Assembly (NCBI RefSeq): GCF_042477335.2
Contig: NC_091727.1
Coordinates: 140,866,501-140,930,500, forward strand
Direction: 5' to 3'
DNA: 64,000 bases
Origin: Ovis canadensis
Lineage: Eukaryota; Chordata; Mammalia; Artiodactyla; Bovidae
Below are positions 35,150 to 45,829 of this stretch, piece after piece. Made by a program: the position numbers and the translations under genes. Within the stretch, counting starts at the first letter, position 1, and each line of letters begins with the position of its first letter. The notes below the pieces were generated by a model that did not search any database, had not been told where the DNA came from, and saw nothing but the letters and a program-made list of their open reading frames with translations.

Positions 35150-36020
35150 TAACATTAAAAACAGAAGCAGACCATATCAAGTACTAGAGAGGATACAGAG
35201 CAGTTGGAACCCTTCTATACTACTGGCTGGAGTGCACACTGGTACAGACACTTTGGAAAACTGCTGGACAGTTTCTTATGACGTTGATCATGCACTTACC
35301 AAATGTGACAGTAATTGTATTTACCTAAAGGATGTAATGCCATCCCAGGTGGAGCAGTGATAAAGAATCCGCCTGCAATGCAGGAGACGCAGGTTAGATC
35401 TCTGGCTCAGGAAGATCCCCTGGAACAGGGCACTCTAGTGCTCTTGCCTGGAGAATTCCATGAACAGAGGAGCCTGGTGGGCTATAGTCCATGGGGTTGC
35501 AAAGAGTCAGACACAACTGAGTTCACACACACACACACACAAAGGATGTGAACTTATATTTACCTCTAAATGTGTACGCACATTTCAACAGCTTTATATA
35601 ATCGACAACTGGAAACAACTCAACGTCCTTGTCCTTCAACTGGTCACTGGATAAACTGCAATATTACTCAGCTAAAGTAAAGGAAAATTACTAATATAGC
35701 AAATAACACACACACATTATGTATGTGTTTCATTATGCAAAATGAAAGCAGCCAGACTGAGAAGATTTTATATTATATGATGGCATGTGTGTTATTTTGG
35801 AAAAGGCAATGTTATAGAAATAGCATACAGATCAGTGGTTGGAGGGAGAAACTGACTTCAAAGATCATCGTAATGTAGTTTTGGAGAGTGCTGGAACGGT
35901 TCTGTATCTTGATTATGGTGATGGCTACATATCTGCATGCATTTTCAAAACTCATAGCAGTATACTCCAAATCATACTCTATGTTTAATTATACTATATG
36001 TATATTTTAAGTGTGAATTA
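35150..36020 (+). mobile_element. Old L1 LINE fragment, split by a Bov-tA
   Basis: The left part includes cagttggaacccttctatac, then cactttggaaaactgctgga, which matches the L1 ORF2 3' region. After the SINE it resumes with gacaactggaaacaactcaa, then cactggataaactgcaatat and tactcagctaaa. The frame is destroyed. The right part continues into A/T-rich sequence with a loosely defined end. Confidence 0.6.
35336..35540 (+). mobile_element. Bov-tA SINE with (CA)n tail
   Basis: Head aaagaatccgcctgcaatgc, core gaagatcccctggaacaggg and end agagtcagacacaactgagt, then a (CA)n tract at about 35523-35540. The TSD aaaggatgt is exact at 35327-35335 and 35541-35549. It interrupts the old L1. Confidence 0.93.
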
Positions 36021-36039
36021 AAATGTAATTAAAATATAT

Positions 36040-36450
36040 TTAGGTAAGAATACTGGGATACATTTGTATAGCACAGGGAACTCAATTTGGTGCTCTGTGA
36101 CAACCTAGAGGGGTGGTACAGGGAGGTGGAAGGGAGGCTTAAGAGGGAGAGAATGCGTGCGTGTGTACACACTAAATTGCTTCAGTTGTGTCAGACCGTT
36201 TGCAACCCCATAGACTATAGCCTCTCAGACTCCTCTGTCCATGGAATTCTCCAGGTAAGAGCACTAGAGTGCCCTCCTCCATGGGATCTTCCTGACCCAG
36301 AGATCAAACCCGAGCCTCCTGAGGCTTCTGCATTGCAGGTGGATTCTTTACCGCTGAGTCACCAGGGAAGCCCTGAGGGAGAGGATATAGATACATGTTA
36401 CTGTACAGCAGAAACCGATACAACATTGTAAGCAATGATCTTCCAATTTA
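36040..36450 (+). mobile_element. L1 3' UTR fragment, split by a Bov-tA
   Basis: The left part has agcacagggaactcaatttg and gtgctctgtgacaacctaga. After the SINE the sequence resumes with tacagcagaaaccgatacaa and cattgtaagcaatgatcttc, the end of an artiodactyl L1. Confidence 0.65.
36152..36374 (-). mobile_element. Bov-tA SINE nested in L1
   Basis: Minus-strand copy with ttcagttgtgtcagaccgtt, ctccaggtaagagcactaga, cttctgcattgcaggtggat and head cgctgagtcaccagggaagc. The TSD gagggagag is exact at 36143-36151 and 36375-36383. Confidence 0.92.
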
Positions 36451-36765
36451 AAACAAATACATAAAATACATATATTTAGCTGGGAATATTGTGTGGTCTT
36501 GTCAGACAATTGACCTAATGTATCATATGAAAAAGTAATTAAATCACATTTACAGACATATGCTATCAAAGGGAAAGTTGATGAGATCACATTATCTAAT
36601 GTATACAATCATCTTCTAGTAGCTATGAACAAAATATAATCGAATGAAATAGAAATGAAGCAACAATACAGGCTAAGATACAATTGTAGCAAGCAGATAT
36701 GAAATATTAAAAGCCTAAATATAATCAACATTTTTTTGATAGATACAGGAAAAAAGCAATAGCTT

Positions 36766-36798
36766 TTTTGCCTTTTCATACTGTTCATGGGGTTCTCA
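36766..36798 (-). mobile_element. BovB 5'-region fragment, inverted
   Basis: ttttgccttttcatactgtt followed by catggggttctca is the reverse complement of a BovB segment near position 25243-25275 in the complete copy, with only a few differences. It faces opposite to the BovB 3' end that follows. Confidence 0.7.
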
Positions 36799-36810
36799 TA
36801 CTGTTAATGC

Positions 36811-36955
36811 CATGAGATGGTTGAATGGCACCACTGAATCAATGGACATGAGTTTGAGCAAACTCCAGGAGAGAGTGAAGCCTGGCATACTGCAGTTCAT
36901 AGGGTGACAAAGATTGGGACATGACTTAGCGACTGAACAACAACAGCAGCTTAAA
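36811..36955 (+). mobile_element. BovB LINE 3'-end fragment
   Basis: It starts at ccatgagatggttgaatggc, passes through ggacatgagtttgagcaaac, and ends gcgactgaacaacaacagca. The end is an (AAC)n-type tail. Positions 36880-36890 lack a few bases compared with other copies. Confidence 0.85.
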
Positions 36956-37070
36956 AAAAAATACTATATATAGTAGGGAATAAAATAATGAGTATAACTG
37001 ATAAACTATTTTACTGAGTTCAAAGTTTGCACCATCAGTCACACACTAAATATAGAAGAAAGACATACGT

Positions 37071-37232
37071 GAAATCTGGGTTTGATCCTTGAGTTGGAAA
37101 GCTCCCCTGGAGGAGGGCATGGCAACTCATTCCAGTATTATTGCCTGGAGAATCCCCATGGACAGAGGAGCCTGGCGGGCTATAGTGCATGGGGTTGCAG
37201 AGTTGGACACAACTGAGCAACTAAGCATAGCA
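37071..37232 (+). mobile_element. Bov-tA SINE, 5'-truncated
   Basis: It begins in the B-box region (tctgggtttgatccttgagt), continues gagggcatggcaactcattc, and ends gagttggacacaactgagca with an actaagcatagcac tail. The first part of the tRNA-like head is absent. Confidence 0.9.
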
Positions 37233-38802
37233 CACAGGTAAAAACTGATGAGTTTTTCTAAACTCTAATTAATGAGTCTGAGATATAATAACATACTGTT
37301 CTTGTATGCAATATACATTGCAGAAATGTGATAGAATTTTCTCCCATGTACCTACAAGCCATACCATATTTTCTTTCTTTACATTACAATTCTGAAGATT
37401 ATTGTGGATAACTTACATATAGGTAGGATCAGTGGGACAATGGTGATTCAGAAACATTGGCAGCTGCACTCTGCGCATGTATAGGACTTTCACACAAAAT
37501 GGAAAAAAATTCCTGCCCCTACAAGACCTTTCATCTTGCCAATCAGCCATGCGAGATTGGGCGTGTTTTGTTGTACTTTTAAAGTTACAGTTTAATAGGA
37601 CTCTGGTTTGAGCAACATATAGTTTGTAAATCTTAAGGCAACAATGTTAAATAAGAAGGCACCTTATGAGAATTGTTAGGAACATGTATGTTTCTTACAA
37701 CAACCATTGGATAGTTCTGTTGTGTAAATCTAAGCCAGACACTTATGAGAAATAAAACTGAGGAGTTAAAGGTGTTAATAACTCATGCATTTTACCTGTA
37801 GTTTGGACATCTATATTGTTTATACTCATTTCCTTACAGTTGGGGTGAGCTGTACAGATAGACAGATATACACATCCCCAGGAGTAGCATAAATCCATGA
37901 AGGTAACATCAGTTCTAACTGACTGGAGTGAAATGTACCTGACTGCCTGTCAGTTCTCTTTGTAAGTTAGGGTTCAGTGAACTCGCAGTTTGGAATCTTC
38001 TAGGATGAACTGAATTCAAATAAAAACTGCCCTGTAGGCAGTAAAGCTGAACTATAAGTCTGTCTTTCAGTGATTTTTGTTCTGATATTTTTCTTCATAT
38101 TTGAAGCTACTGCCTCTGTGAATATTTTAACTTTGCAGACATTTTGCCCAATAAACTGTTCAAGTTTGTGTCTTGATTCCATGCCATTAGTTTGTATCAA
38201 AGCTTGCATGTATTCCTATGGCTTTTATTTTCTTTTCATTGTATGAATTGGACTAAAGCAATGCCATTCTTCAAAGTGAGAAGGCTTTATTTGGAAAAGT
38301 CCTTTGAAATTACTTTATTATAGATTCTAGAATTGCCTGACTAGTCATTTCTAGAATATAATTCCCAAGAAATTTCTTCCAATAAAGTGAATTATAGATT
38401 GCTAGCACATATTTTTTTCCTTGAATGGAAAACAGAGGAAAAAATAAAGAGGATTTTAACTTCAATTTTGAAGAAAAATTATTTGGTTTGGTGGTCTGAA
38501 ATTCAATCTATGATCATGGGTGCTTTGAGTAAAAAAATTCAGGACTGCTGTTTCTCCCCACTTCATTTTTCAGGCCCTGACAATGTTTTTTTTTTTTTTT
38601 TAATATTATGAGAATATACATTCTGAGTAATGCTTACCATGAACATTTAAAACACAAATGGCACATCCAAGGTAAAAATAAAGGCAAGCAACTCAATAGC
38701 ATTCGGTCAGAGAGTGGGATTTTATGGTCTCATGAGAGTAATTAGAAAGGTCAACCATGAAACTATCAAAGCTATGCACAAGACAGGGCTGAGAAAATGC
38801 TT
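37233..38802. other. Anonymous sequence, no gene seen
   Basis: About 1.6 kb with no supported gene or repeat family. A T16 tract lies at about 38587-38602. Confidence 0.45.
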
Positions 38803-38818
38803 TCCAGTAGATCTTTTA

Positions 38819-38988
38819 TTTATTTTTAAATTTATTTTTATTTTTTATTGTTTTAATTTTTATTTTTACTTTATTTTACTTTACAATACTGTATTGGTTT
38901 TGCCATACACTGACATGAATGCACCACGGGTGTACATGTGTTCCCAAACATGAACCCCCCTCCCACCTCCCTCCCCATAACATCTCTC
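38819..38988 (-). mobile_element. L1 LINE 3' end, very short insertion
   Basis: The plus strand has T-rich sequence, then ttactttacaatactgtatt, ggttttgccatacactgaca, caccacgggtgtacatgtgt and gaacccccctcccacctccc. The exact 16-bp TSD tccagtagatctttta lies at 38803-38818 and 38989-39004. Only about 170 bp of the element was copied. Confidence 0.96.
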
Positions 38989-39162
38989 TCCAGTAGATCT
39001 TTTAATCTACAAACTCTAGGTCACATTTCTTATGTGCTTATAGATGTTAGGTATATTTGACAGATAGGCTAGAAATGGAGTGTCATTATTAATACGGAAA
39101 GCCAAGGCCATGATAGGCAGTCGGCTTATCCTGTGACTAGGTCTACAACCTATGGTTTGGTT

Positions 39163-39375
39163 TGGTTGCTAAGTCATGTCTGACTCTGTGACCCCATATA
39201 CTGTATCCTGCCAGGATCCTCTGTCCATGGGATTCTCCAGGCAAGAATACTGGAATGGGTTGCCATTTCCTTATCCAGGGGATCTTCCCAACCTAGGGAT
39301 CAAACGTGGGTCTTTTTCTTTACAGGCGTGTATTGCAGGCGAATTCTTTATCAACCCATCCACAAAGTAAGCCCG
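39163..39375 (-). mobile_element. Bov-tA SINE
   Basis: Minus-strand copy: ttgctaagtcatgtctgact, ctccaggcaagaatactgga, ggggatcttcccaacctagg. The head at the right end is degraded (ttctttatcaacccatccac). No clear TSD. Confidence 0.88.
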
Positions 39376-39880
39376 CTAAACCCTATAACAGACACTGATT
39401 CCATTTAGCCTCCATTTTCTAATCAAGAAAGGGCAACAATATTGATTGTTGTCACAGCAAGATAAATGTAATTGGTACGCAACTGTCATGAGACAGTCAG
39501 CAAAATTCCAGCTACTTTCATTGTTGAGATGAAGAAGAAGAAATGGAATTATGGTACCATGATACCAGAAGTTATCATGGAATACCTATCTATTGACTTA
39601 CATTGTAAAAGAATCATTAAATAAAATAGTTTAGAGAAAGTCTTGAAGATGACCATTCAAAAAGAAATTAGTAGCTTTTGGTCAAAACAGCAACAACAAT
39701 AACAAAAAAAAAAAACTAGAGTTCACAAAATTTTGGCTTTGAGGAGATAGTAGCACCAGGTAGGAAGCAATATTATGTAGTAAGAGAAGAAATCATTAAT
39801 GATTTAGAGTTTAATGAGAAAGGTATATTCCAGCAGAAAGGAGGTAAGATGCTTTGGTTTTCTTTTTTTTTTTAATTTTC
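39376..39880. other. Anonymous sequence
   Basis: No gene or repeat supported. It contains an A-rich stretch at about 39704-39716. Confidence 0.45.
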
Positions 39881-40150
39881 TTTCTTTTTTTTTTTTTTTT
39901 TGACAGTAGCACTATCCACTACATTCAGTTGGTCTTCACTTGATCAAACCCACTGGTTTGCAACTACATTCCCAGTTTTAGCACAGGGAGTCCTGCATCC
40001 TTGGCAATGTACTCTGTCCAGGTCAAAATGGTCTTCATTTTGGTCTTCATGACATTGTCTTGGTCTTCACAACACTGACTATGAGTTGGTCAAGATACGC
40101 AGTGGTGAACGGAAGTTCATAAGGCTTTTCATCTCATAGTTAAGGCTGTA
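39881..40150 (-). other. Possible antisense retrocopy or unknown repeat headed by poly(T)
   Basis: A long T tract (about 39885-39901) is followed by about 250 bases of ordinary-composition sequence. Read on the minus strand it would be sequence followed by poly(A), like a retroposed transcript. A short minus-strand frame can be read (including TEYIAKDAGLPVLKL) but I do not recognise the protein. No TSD was identified. Confidence 0.25.
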
Positions 40151-41461
40151 ATGTTATTCTGTTGTTGTTGTTGTTCAGTCGTTAAGTTGTGTCTGCCTCT
40201 TGAAACCTTATGGATTGCAGCACACTAGGCTTCTCTGTCCTCCACTGTCTCCCAGAGTTCACTCAAATTCATGTCCATTGAGTTGGTGATGCCATCTAAC
40301 CATTTCATTCCCTGCCACTCCCTTATCCTTTTGGCTACAATCTTTCTCAGCATCAGGGTCTCTTCGCATCAGCTGAACAAAGTATTGCAGCTTCAGCATC
40401 AGGATCAGTCCTTCCAATGAATATTCAGGGTTGATTTCCTTTAGGATTGACTTGTTTGATCTCCTTGCTGTCCAAGGGACTCTCAAGAGTCTTCTCCAAC
40501 ACCACAATTTGAAAGCCTCAGTTCTTCAGGTCTCAGCCTTCTTTATGGTCCAACTCTCACATCTGTACATGACTACTGGAAAAACTATAGTTTTGACTGT
40601 ACGGACCTTTGACATCAAAGTGACGTCACTGCTGTCTTGATTTATCATAGCTTTCCTTCCAAGGAGCAAGCGTCTTTTAACTTCATGGCTGCAGTCACTG
40701 TCTGCAGTGATTTTGGAGCCCATGAAAATAAAATCTGTCAGTACTTCTATTTTTTCCCCTTCTATTTGCCATGAAATAATGGGACTGGATGCCATGATCT
40801 TGGTTTTCTGAATGCTGAGTTTTAAGCCAGCTTTTTCATTCTCCTCTTTCACCCTCATCAAGAAGGATTTTAGTCCCTCTTCACTTTCTGCCATTAGAGT
40901 GGAATCTTCGGCATACCTGATGTTGTTGATATTTCTTGCAGCAATCTTGATTCCAGCTTAGGATTCATCCAGCCTGGCATTTTGCATGATGTACTTTGCA
41001 TAGAAGTTAAATAAGCAGGGTTCTTTACAACATACAGCCTTGTTGTATTCCTTTCCCAGTTTTGAACCAGTCTATTGTTCCATGTCCATTTCTAACTGTT
41101 GCTTCTTGATCTGCAGACAGGTTTCTCAAGAGACAGTTAAGGGTCTGGTATTCCTGCCTCTTTAAGAATTTTCCAGTTCGTTGTGATCCACATGGTCAAA
41201 GGGTTTAGTATAGTCAATGAAGCAGAAGTGGATGCTTTTCTGGAATTCTCTTGCTTTTTCCAAGATCCAGTGAATGTTTGCAATTTGATCTCTGGTTCTT
41301 CTGCCTTTTCTAAATCCAGTTTGTATATCTGGAAGTTCTTGGTTCATGTACTGCTGAAGCCTAGCATGAAGGATCTTGAGCATCACCTTGCTAGTGTGTG
41401 AAATGAGCACAATTGTAAAGTAGTTCGATCTTTGGAATTGCCCTTCTTTAGGACTGGAATG

Positions 41462-41735
41462 TGGAGAAGGCAATTGCACCCTGCTCCAGTATTCTTGCCT
41501 GGAAAATCCCATGGATGGAGGAGCCTGGTAGGCTGCAGTCCATGGGGTCGCTAAGAGTCAGACACGACTGAGCGACTTCACTTTCATGCATTGGAGAAGG
41601 AAATGGCAACCCACTCCAGTGTTCTTGCCTGGAGAATCCCAGGAATGGTGGAGCCTGATGGGCTGCCATCTATGGGGTTGCACAGAGTTGGACACGACTG
41701 AAGCGACTTAACAGCAGCAGCAGCAGCAGCAGCAG
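41462..41735 (+). mobile_element. Bov-A2 SINE nested in BovB
   Basis: A full dimer: gtggagaaggcaattgcacc, linker cttcactttcatgcattgga (slightly shortened), second monomer gagaaggaaatggcaaccca. The tail is a pure agc run of about eight units. The host BovB sequence ggactggaatg (41451-41461) is duplicated as ggattgaaatg (41736-41746), a TSD with two differences. Confidence 0.95.
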
Positions 41736-42899
41736 GGATTGAAATGAAAACTGGCCTTTTCCAGTCCTATGGCCACTGCTGACATTTCCAAATTTGCTGG
41801 CATATTGAGTGCAGCACTTTAACACCATCATCTTTTAGGATTTTAAATAGCTCAGCTGGAATTCCATTGCCTCCACTAGCTTTGTTTGCAGTGATGCTTC
41901 TTAAGGCCCACTTGACTTCACATTCTAGGATGTGTGGCTCTAGGTGAGTGATCACACCATCATGGTTATCTGGGTCATTAAGATCTTTTTTGTACAGTTC
42001 TTCTGTGTATTTTTGCCACCTCTTCTTAATATCTTCTGCTTCTGTAGGTCCTTACCATTTCTGTCCTTTATCATGCCCATCTTTGCATGAAATGTTCATT
42101 TAATATCTTCAGTTTTCTTGAAGAGATTTCTAGTCTTTCTCATTTTATTGTTTTCCTCTATTTCTTTGCATTGTTCTTTTAAAAAGACCTTCCTGTCTCT
42201 CTTTGCTATTCTCTGGAACTTTGCATTCAGTTGGGGATATCTTTCCCTTTCTCCCTTGCCTTTTGCCTTTTTTTTTTTTTAATTCCTCAGCTATTTGTAA
42301 AGCCTCCTCAGACAACCACTTTGCCTTCTTGCATTTCTTTTTCTTTGGGAAGGTTTTGGTCACTGCCTCCTGTACAGTGCCATGAAACTCTGTCCATAGT
42401 TCTTTGGGCACTTTGTCTACCAGATCTAATACCTTGAATCTATTCATCACTGCAGCTCTATAATCATGAGGATTTGATTTAGATCATACTTGAATGGACT
42501 AGTGTTTTCCCCTACCTTCTTCAATTTAAACCTGAACTTTGCAATAAGGAGCTCAAGATCTGAGCCACAGTCAGCTCCAGGTCTTGCTTTTCTGATTGTA
42601 TACAGCTTCTCCATCTTTGACTGCAAAGAACATAATCAATCTGATTTCAGTATTAACTGTCTGGTGATATCCATGTGTACAGCTGTCTCTTGGGTTGTTC
42701 AAAAAGGATATTTGCTATGATCAGCCTGTTCTCTTGACAAAATTCTGTTAGCCTTTCCCCTGCTTCATTTTGTACTCCAAAGCCAAACTTGTCTGTTATT
42801 CCGTGTATCTCTTGACTTTCTATTTCTGCCTTCCAATCCCCTATAATGAAAAGGACATCTTTTTTTTTTGTGTGTGTGTGTTAGTTCTAGAAGACACTG

Positions 42900-43090
42900 T
42901 GGGCTTCCCAGGTGGTTCAGTGGTTCAGATGGAAGAGATACTCATTCAATCCCTGAATCGGGAAGATCATCTGGAGGGGGAAATGGCAACCACTCAAGTA
43001 TTCTTGTCTGGAGAATCAGGGACCGAGGAGCCTGGCAGGCTACAGTCCATGGGGTCACACAGAGTTGGATACAACTGAGTGACTAAGCAT
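42900..43090 (+). mobile_element. Bov-tA SINE nested in BovB
   Basis: gggcttcccaggtggttcag, gaagatcatctggaggggga, ggagcctggcaggctacagt, and the end gttggatacaactgagtgac. BovB sequence agaag continues on both sides (42889 and 43098 regions) as a decayed TSD. It is diverged and contains small deletions. Confidence 0.88.
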
Positions 43091-43433
43091 GCACACCAGA
43101 AGGTATAGTAGGTCTTCATAAAACCAGTCAATTTCAGCTTCCTCAGTTTCAGTAGTTTTGGCATAGACTTGGATTACTGTGATGTTGAATGGCTTGCCTT
43201 GGAAAGAACCGAGATCATTCTGTCATTTTTGAGGCTGAACCCAAGTAATGTATTTTGGTCTCTTTTGTTGACTATGAGGGCTACTGCATTTACTCTAAGG
43301 GATTCTTGCCCACAGTAGTAGATACAATGGTCATCTGAATTAAATTTGCCCATTCCCATACATTTTAGTTCACTGATTCCTAAAATGTTAATATTCACTC
43401 TTGCCCTCTCCTGCTTGACCACATCAAATTTAC

Positions 43434-43642
43434 ATGGCAACCTGGAAAATTCCATGGACAGAGGAAAGAGTCGGGCATGACTGAGTGACTTCACTTTCAA
43501 TTTTCACTTTCATGCATTGGAGAAGGAAATGGCAACCCACTCCAGTGTTCTTGTTTGGAGAATCCCAGGGACAGGGGAGCCTGGTGGGCTGCCGTCTATG
43601 GAGTCACACAGAGTTGGACACGACTGAAGCGACTTAGCAGCA
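43434..43642 (+). mobile_element. Bov-A2 SINE nested in BovB, first monomer shortened
   Basis: A residual first monomer (ggcaacctggaaaattccat, gagtcgggcatgactgagtg) is joined by cttcactttcaattttcact to a complete second monomer and a gcgacttagcagca tail. BovB sequence resumes at about 43645 with acatcacattccaggttcct. Confidence 0.9.
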
Positions 43643-43822
43643 TGGACATCACATTCCAGGTTCCTACGCAGTATTGTTCTTTACAGCATCAGACTTTACT
43701 TTCACCACCAGATACATCCACAACTGAGCAACGTGGCCTATCCACTTCATTCTTTCTGGAGCTATTAGTAATTGCCCTCTGCTCTTCCCCAGTAGCATAT
43801 TGGACACCTTTTGACCTGGTGT

Positions 43823-43840
43823 GGGAGGGTGGGGGGAGGG
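43823..43840 (+). other. G-rich tract, potential G-quadruplex
   Basis: gggagggtggggggaggg: four G runs with one-base loops, located in the region of the old BovB that corresponds to its 5' part. The same stretch is not G-rich in the copy at 24862. Confidence 0.7.
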
Positions 43841-44159
43841 AATCATCTTTAGGTGTCATATTGTTTTCCTTTTCATACTGCTCACCAGATTCTGCAGGCA
43901 AGAATACTGGAGTGGGTTGCCGTTTCTTCCTCAGGTAGACCATGTTTTGTCAGAACTCTTCAGGACAGGTATATTTTCTGGTAATGAAATACCATTTTCA
44001 CAATTTTTTATTAAAAGTGTTTGCTGGATAGGTGGACACAGCACCTCTTGCGCTCTCTAGTGGATATTTCCAGAAGTGTTAGGATGGGATTATGTCATAC
44101 AGAAGTGAAAACAGTGATCTGGAGACGGTGGGGGAGAATGTGAATGATAATAAACGTCT

Positions 44160-44464
44160 CTGTTCAGTTCAGTTCAGTTGCTCAGTCATGTTCGACTCTG
44201 CGACGCCATGGACTGCAGCACACCAGGCTTCCCTGTCCATCACCAACTCCCAGGGCTTGCTCAGACTCATGTCCATCGAGTCGGTGATGGCATCCAACCA
44301 TCTTATCCTCTGTTGTCCCCCTCTTCTCCTGCCTTCAATCTTTCCCAGCATCAGGGTCTTTCCCAAGGAGTCAGTTCTTCCCATCAGGTGGCCAAAGTAT
44401 TGGAGTTTCAGCTTCAGCATCAGTCCTTCCAATGAACATTCAGGACTGATTTCCTTTAGGATTG
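44160..44464 (-). mobile_element. BovB LINE 3' end, 5'-truncated
   Basis: The tail tgttcagttcagttcagttg is at the left, then ccatcaccaactcccagggc, ggtggccaaagtattggagt and ccttccaatgaacattcagg. A short acgtct repeat at 44154-44159 and 44465-44470 may be a TSD. It lies just upstream of the SRM retrocopy. Confidence 0.92.
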
Positions 44465-45120
44465 ACGTCTAGGCGAAAAAACATCTAGAATAAACATTTA
44501 GGAGAAAGAAAAATACCAAACTAGTCTGCAAAGAGATTTTGGATTTCTCCCTTGACCAGCAGTCCCGCCCCACCCCTGGGATGACGGTGCAGGAGCTGTT
44601 AGGATGTGGGCAGTGTTAGGATGCTAGTGGGGAAGGAGCGAGGCGCAGGTGGAGCTGGAATCCTGATATCCCCTTCCCCCACCTCCTCGCCAGCCATAGA
44701 GTCCCACCTCCGACTGCCCTGCCGCCCTCCCTGAAGGCTAATTCAGGAGACTTGCAGCCTATAGCCCGGCCAGGTCCTGTGACTGCAGGTGGAGCAGCTG
44801 CTACATCATCAGCGCTCGTGGTACCAGGATAGTCTTGTATTCCTCAGTAAGAGCTATGGCAACGTGCTCTGTGATGACGTTGGATGGCGTCATCTGTCAT
44901 CCAGTACCTGAGAGGAATAAGTTCTCCTACCAGGTGATGAAAGGCAACTTGCCCCTGTGCAGCCATGCCAATCCAGGCGAGGTCCTGATCCTCAGGGGTG
45001 AGGATGGGGGTGTCCAGCGGGAAGTGGTGCAGCACTCCTCCGAGGAGTCAGTGGTCCAGTGGGAGAGTAGGGCCATGTCATTCAAGTCTCTTACGCAGTT
45101 CCTGCTGGGCATGGCCTTGG

Positions 45121-45338
45121 GATGTGCTGTACTGTGCTTAGACTCTCAGTCGTGTCTGACTCTTTGTGACCCTATGTTATGTAGCCCACCAGGCTCCTCT
45201 GTCCATGGGATTCTCCCAGCAAGAATACTGGAGTGGGTAGCCTGTCCCTTCTCCAGGCGATCTTCCCAACCTAGGGATCAAACTGGGGTCTCCTGCACTG
45301 CAGATGGATTCTTTACCTGCTGAGCTACCAGGGAAGCC
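45121..45338 (-). mobile_element. Bov-tA SINE inside the SRM retrocopy
   Basis: Minus-strand copy with tctcagtcgtgtctgactct, cccagcaagaatactggagt and head tgctgagctaccagggaagc. It separates the SRM codons for GMALG from YSSSK. The flanks catggcctt (45110-45118) and catgaccctt (45339-45348) look like a decayed TSD. Confidence 0.93.
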
Positions 45339-45687
45339 CATGACCCTTCGCTACTCCAGTTCAAAGCTCACCCTATCCATGGGTGATGGTTTTGAGCTCC
45401 ATGAAGCATAGCCAGGTTGCTTTTGATATCATTATCACTGACTCCTCAGACCCTCTGGGCCCTGCTGAGAACCTCTTCAAGAATTCCTGTTACCAGCTCA
45501 TGAAGAAGTCCTATTACCGGCTCATCCCTGAAAAAGGATGGTGCCCTTTGCTGCCAGGGTGAGTGTTAGTGGCTGAACCTGGACCTCATCAAGAACATGC
45601 TGGGAGTTCTGCAAATCACTCTTTCTGGGCATGGGCTATGCTTTGTGCCCCACCCCCACCTACCCCAGCAGCCAAATCGGCTTCATG

Positions 45688-45829
45688 TGCCTTCCTCCGT
45701 GCGAGCTGATTAGTTTCAGTCGTGTCCAACTCTTTGCGACCCCATGAAATGTACCCTGCCAGGTTCCTCGGTCCATGGAATTCTCCAGGCAAGAATACTA
45801 GGTTGCTATGCACTTCTCCAGGGGATCCT
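45688..45829 (-). mobile_element. Bov-tA/Bov-A SINE fragment inside the SRM retrocopy
   Basis: Minus-strand SINE with ttcagtcgtgtccaactctt and ctccaggcaagaatactagg, lacking most of the tRNA-like head. SRM sequence aaatcggcttcatg at 45674-45687 is repeated as aaattggcttcatg at 45830-45843. This is a 14-bp TSD with one difference, drawn from the coding sequence itself. Confidence 0.94.

Larger units (their letters stand above)
40159..43962 (-). mobile_element. BovB LINE, long antisense copy with three nested SINEs
   Basis: The 3' tail is at the left (gttgttgttgttcagtcgtt). Going right, the copy passes through post-RT and RT sequence (AGLKLSIQKTKIMASSP; VKWALRSITANKASGGNG within 41767-41955), the linker, the endonuclease (NINILGISELK within 43174-43500), and part of the 5' region to about 43962. 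The last few hundred bases of the 5' end seen in the copy at 24862 are missing. After removing the nested SINEs about 3.1 kb remains. Many stops and frameshifts, plus diverged insertions, mark it as old. Confidence 0.93.

Noticed and set aside
44835..45323. 162-codon frame as a functional spermidine synthase-like protein
   Set aside because: The frame joins a disabled SRM segment to antisense SINE sequence. The binding loop is altered, the start is lost and the second half is separated by insertions.
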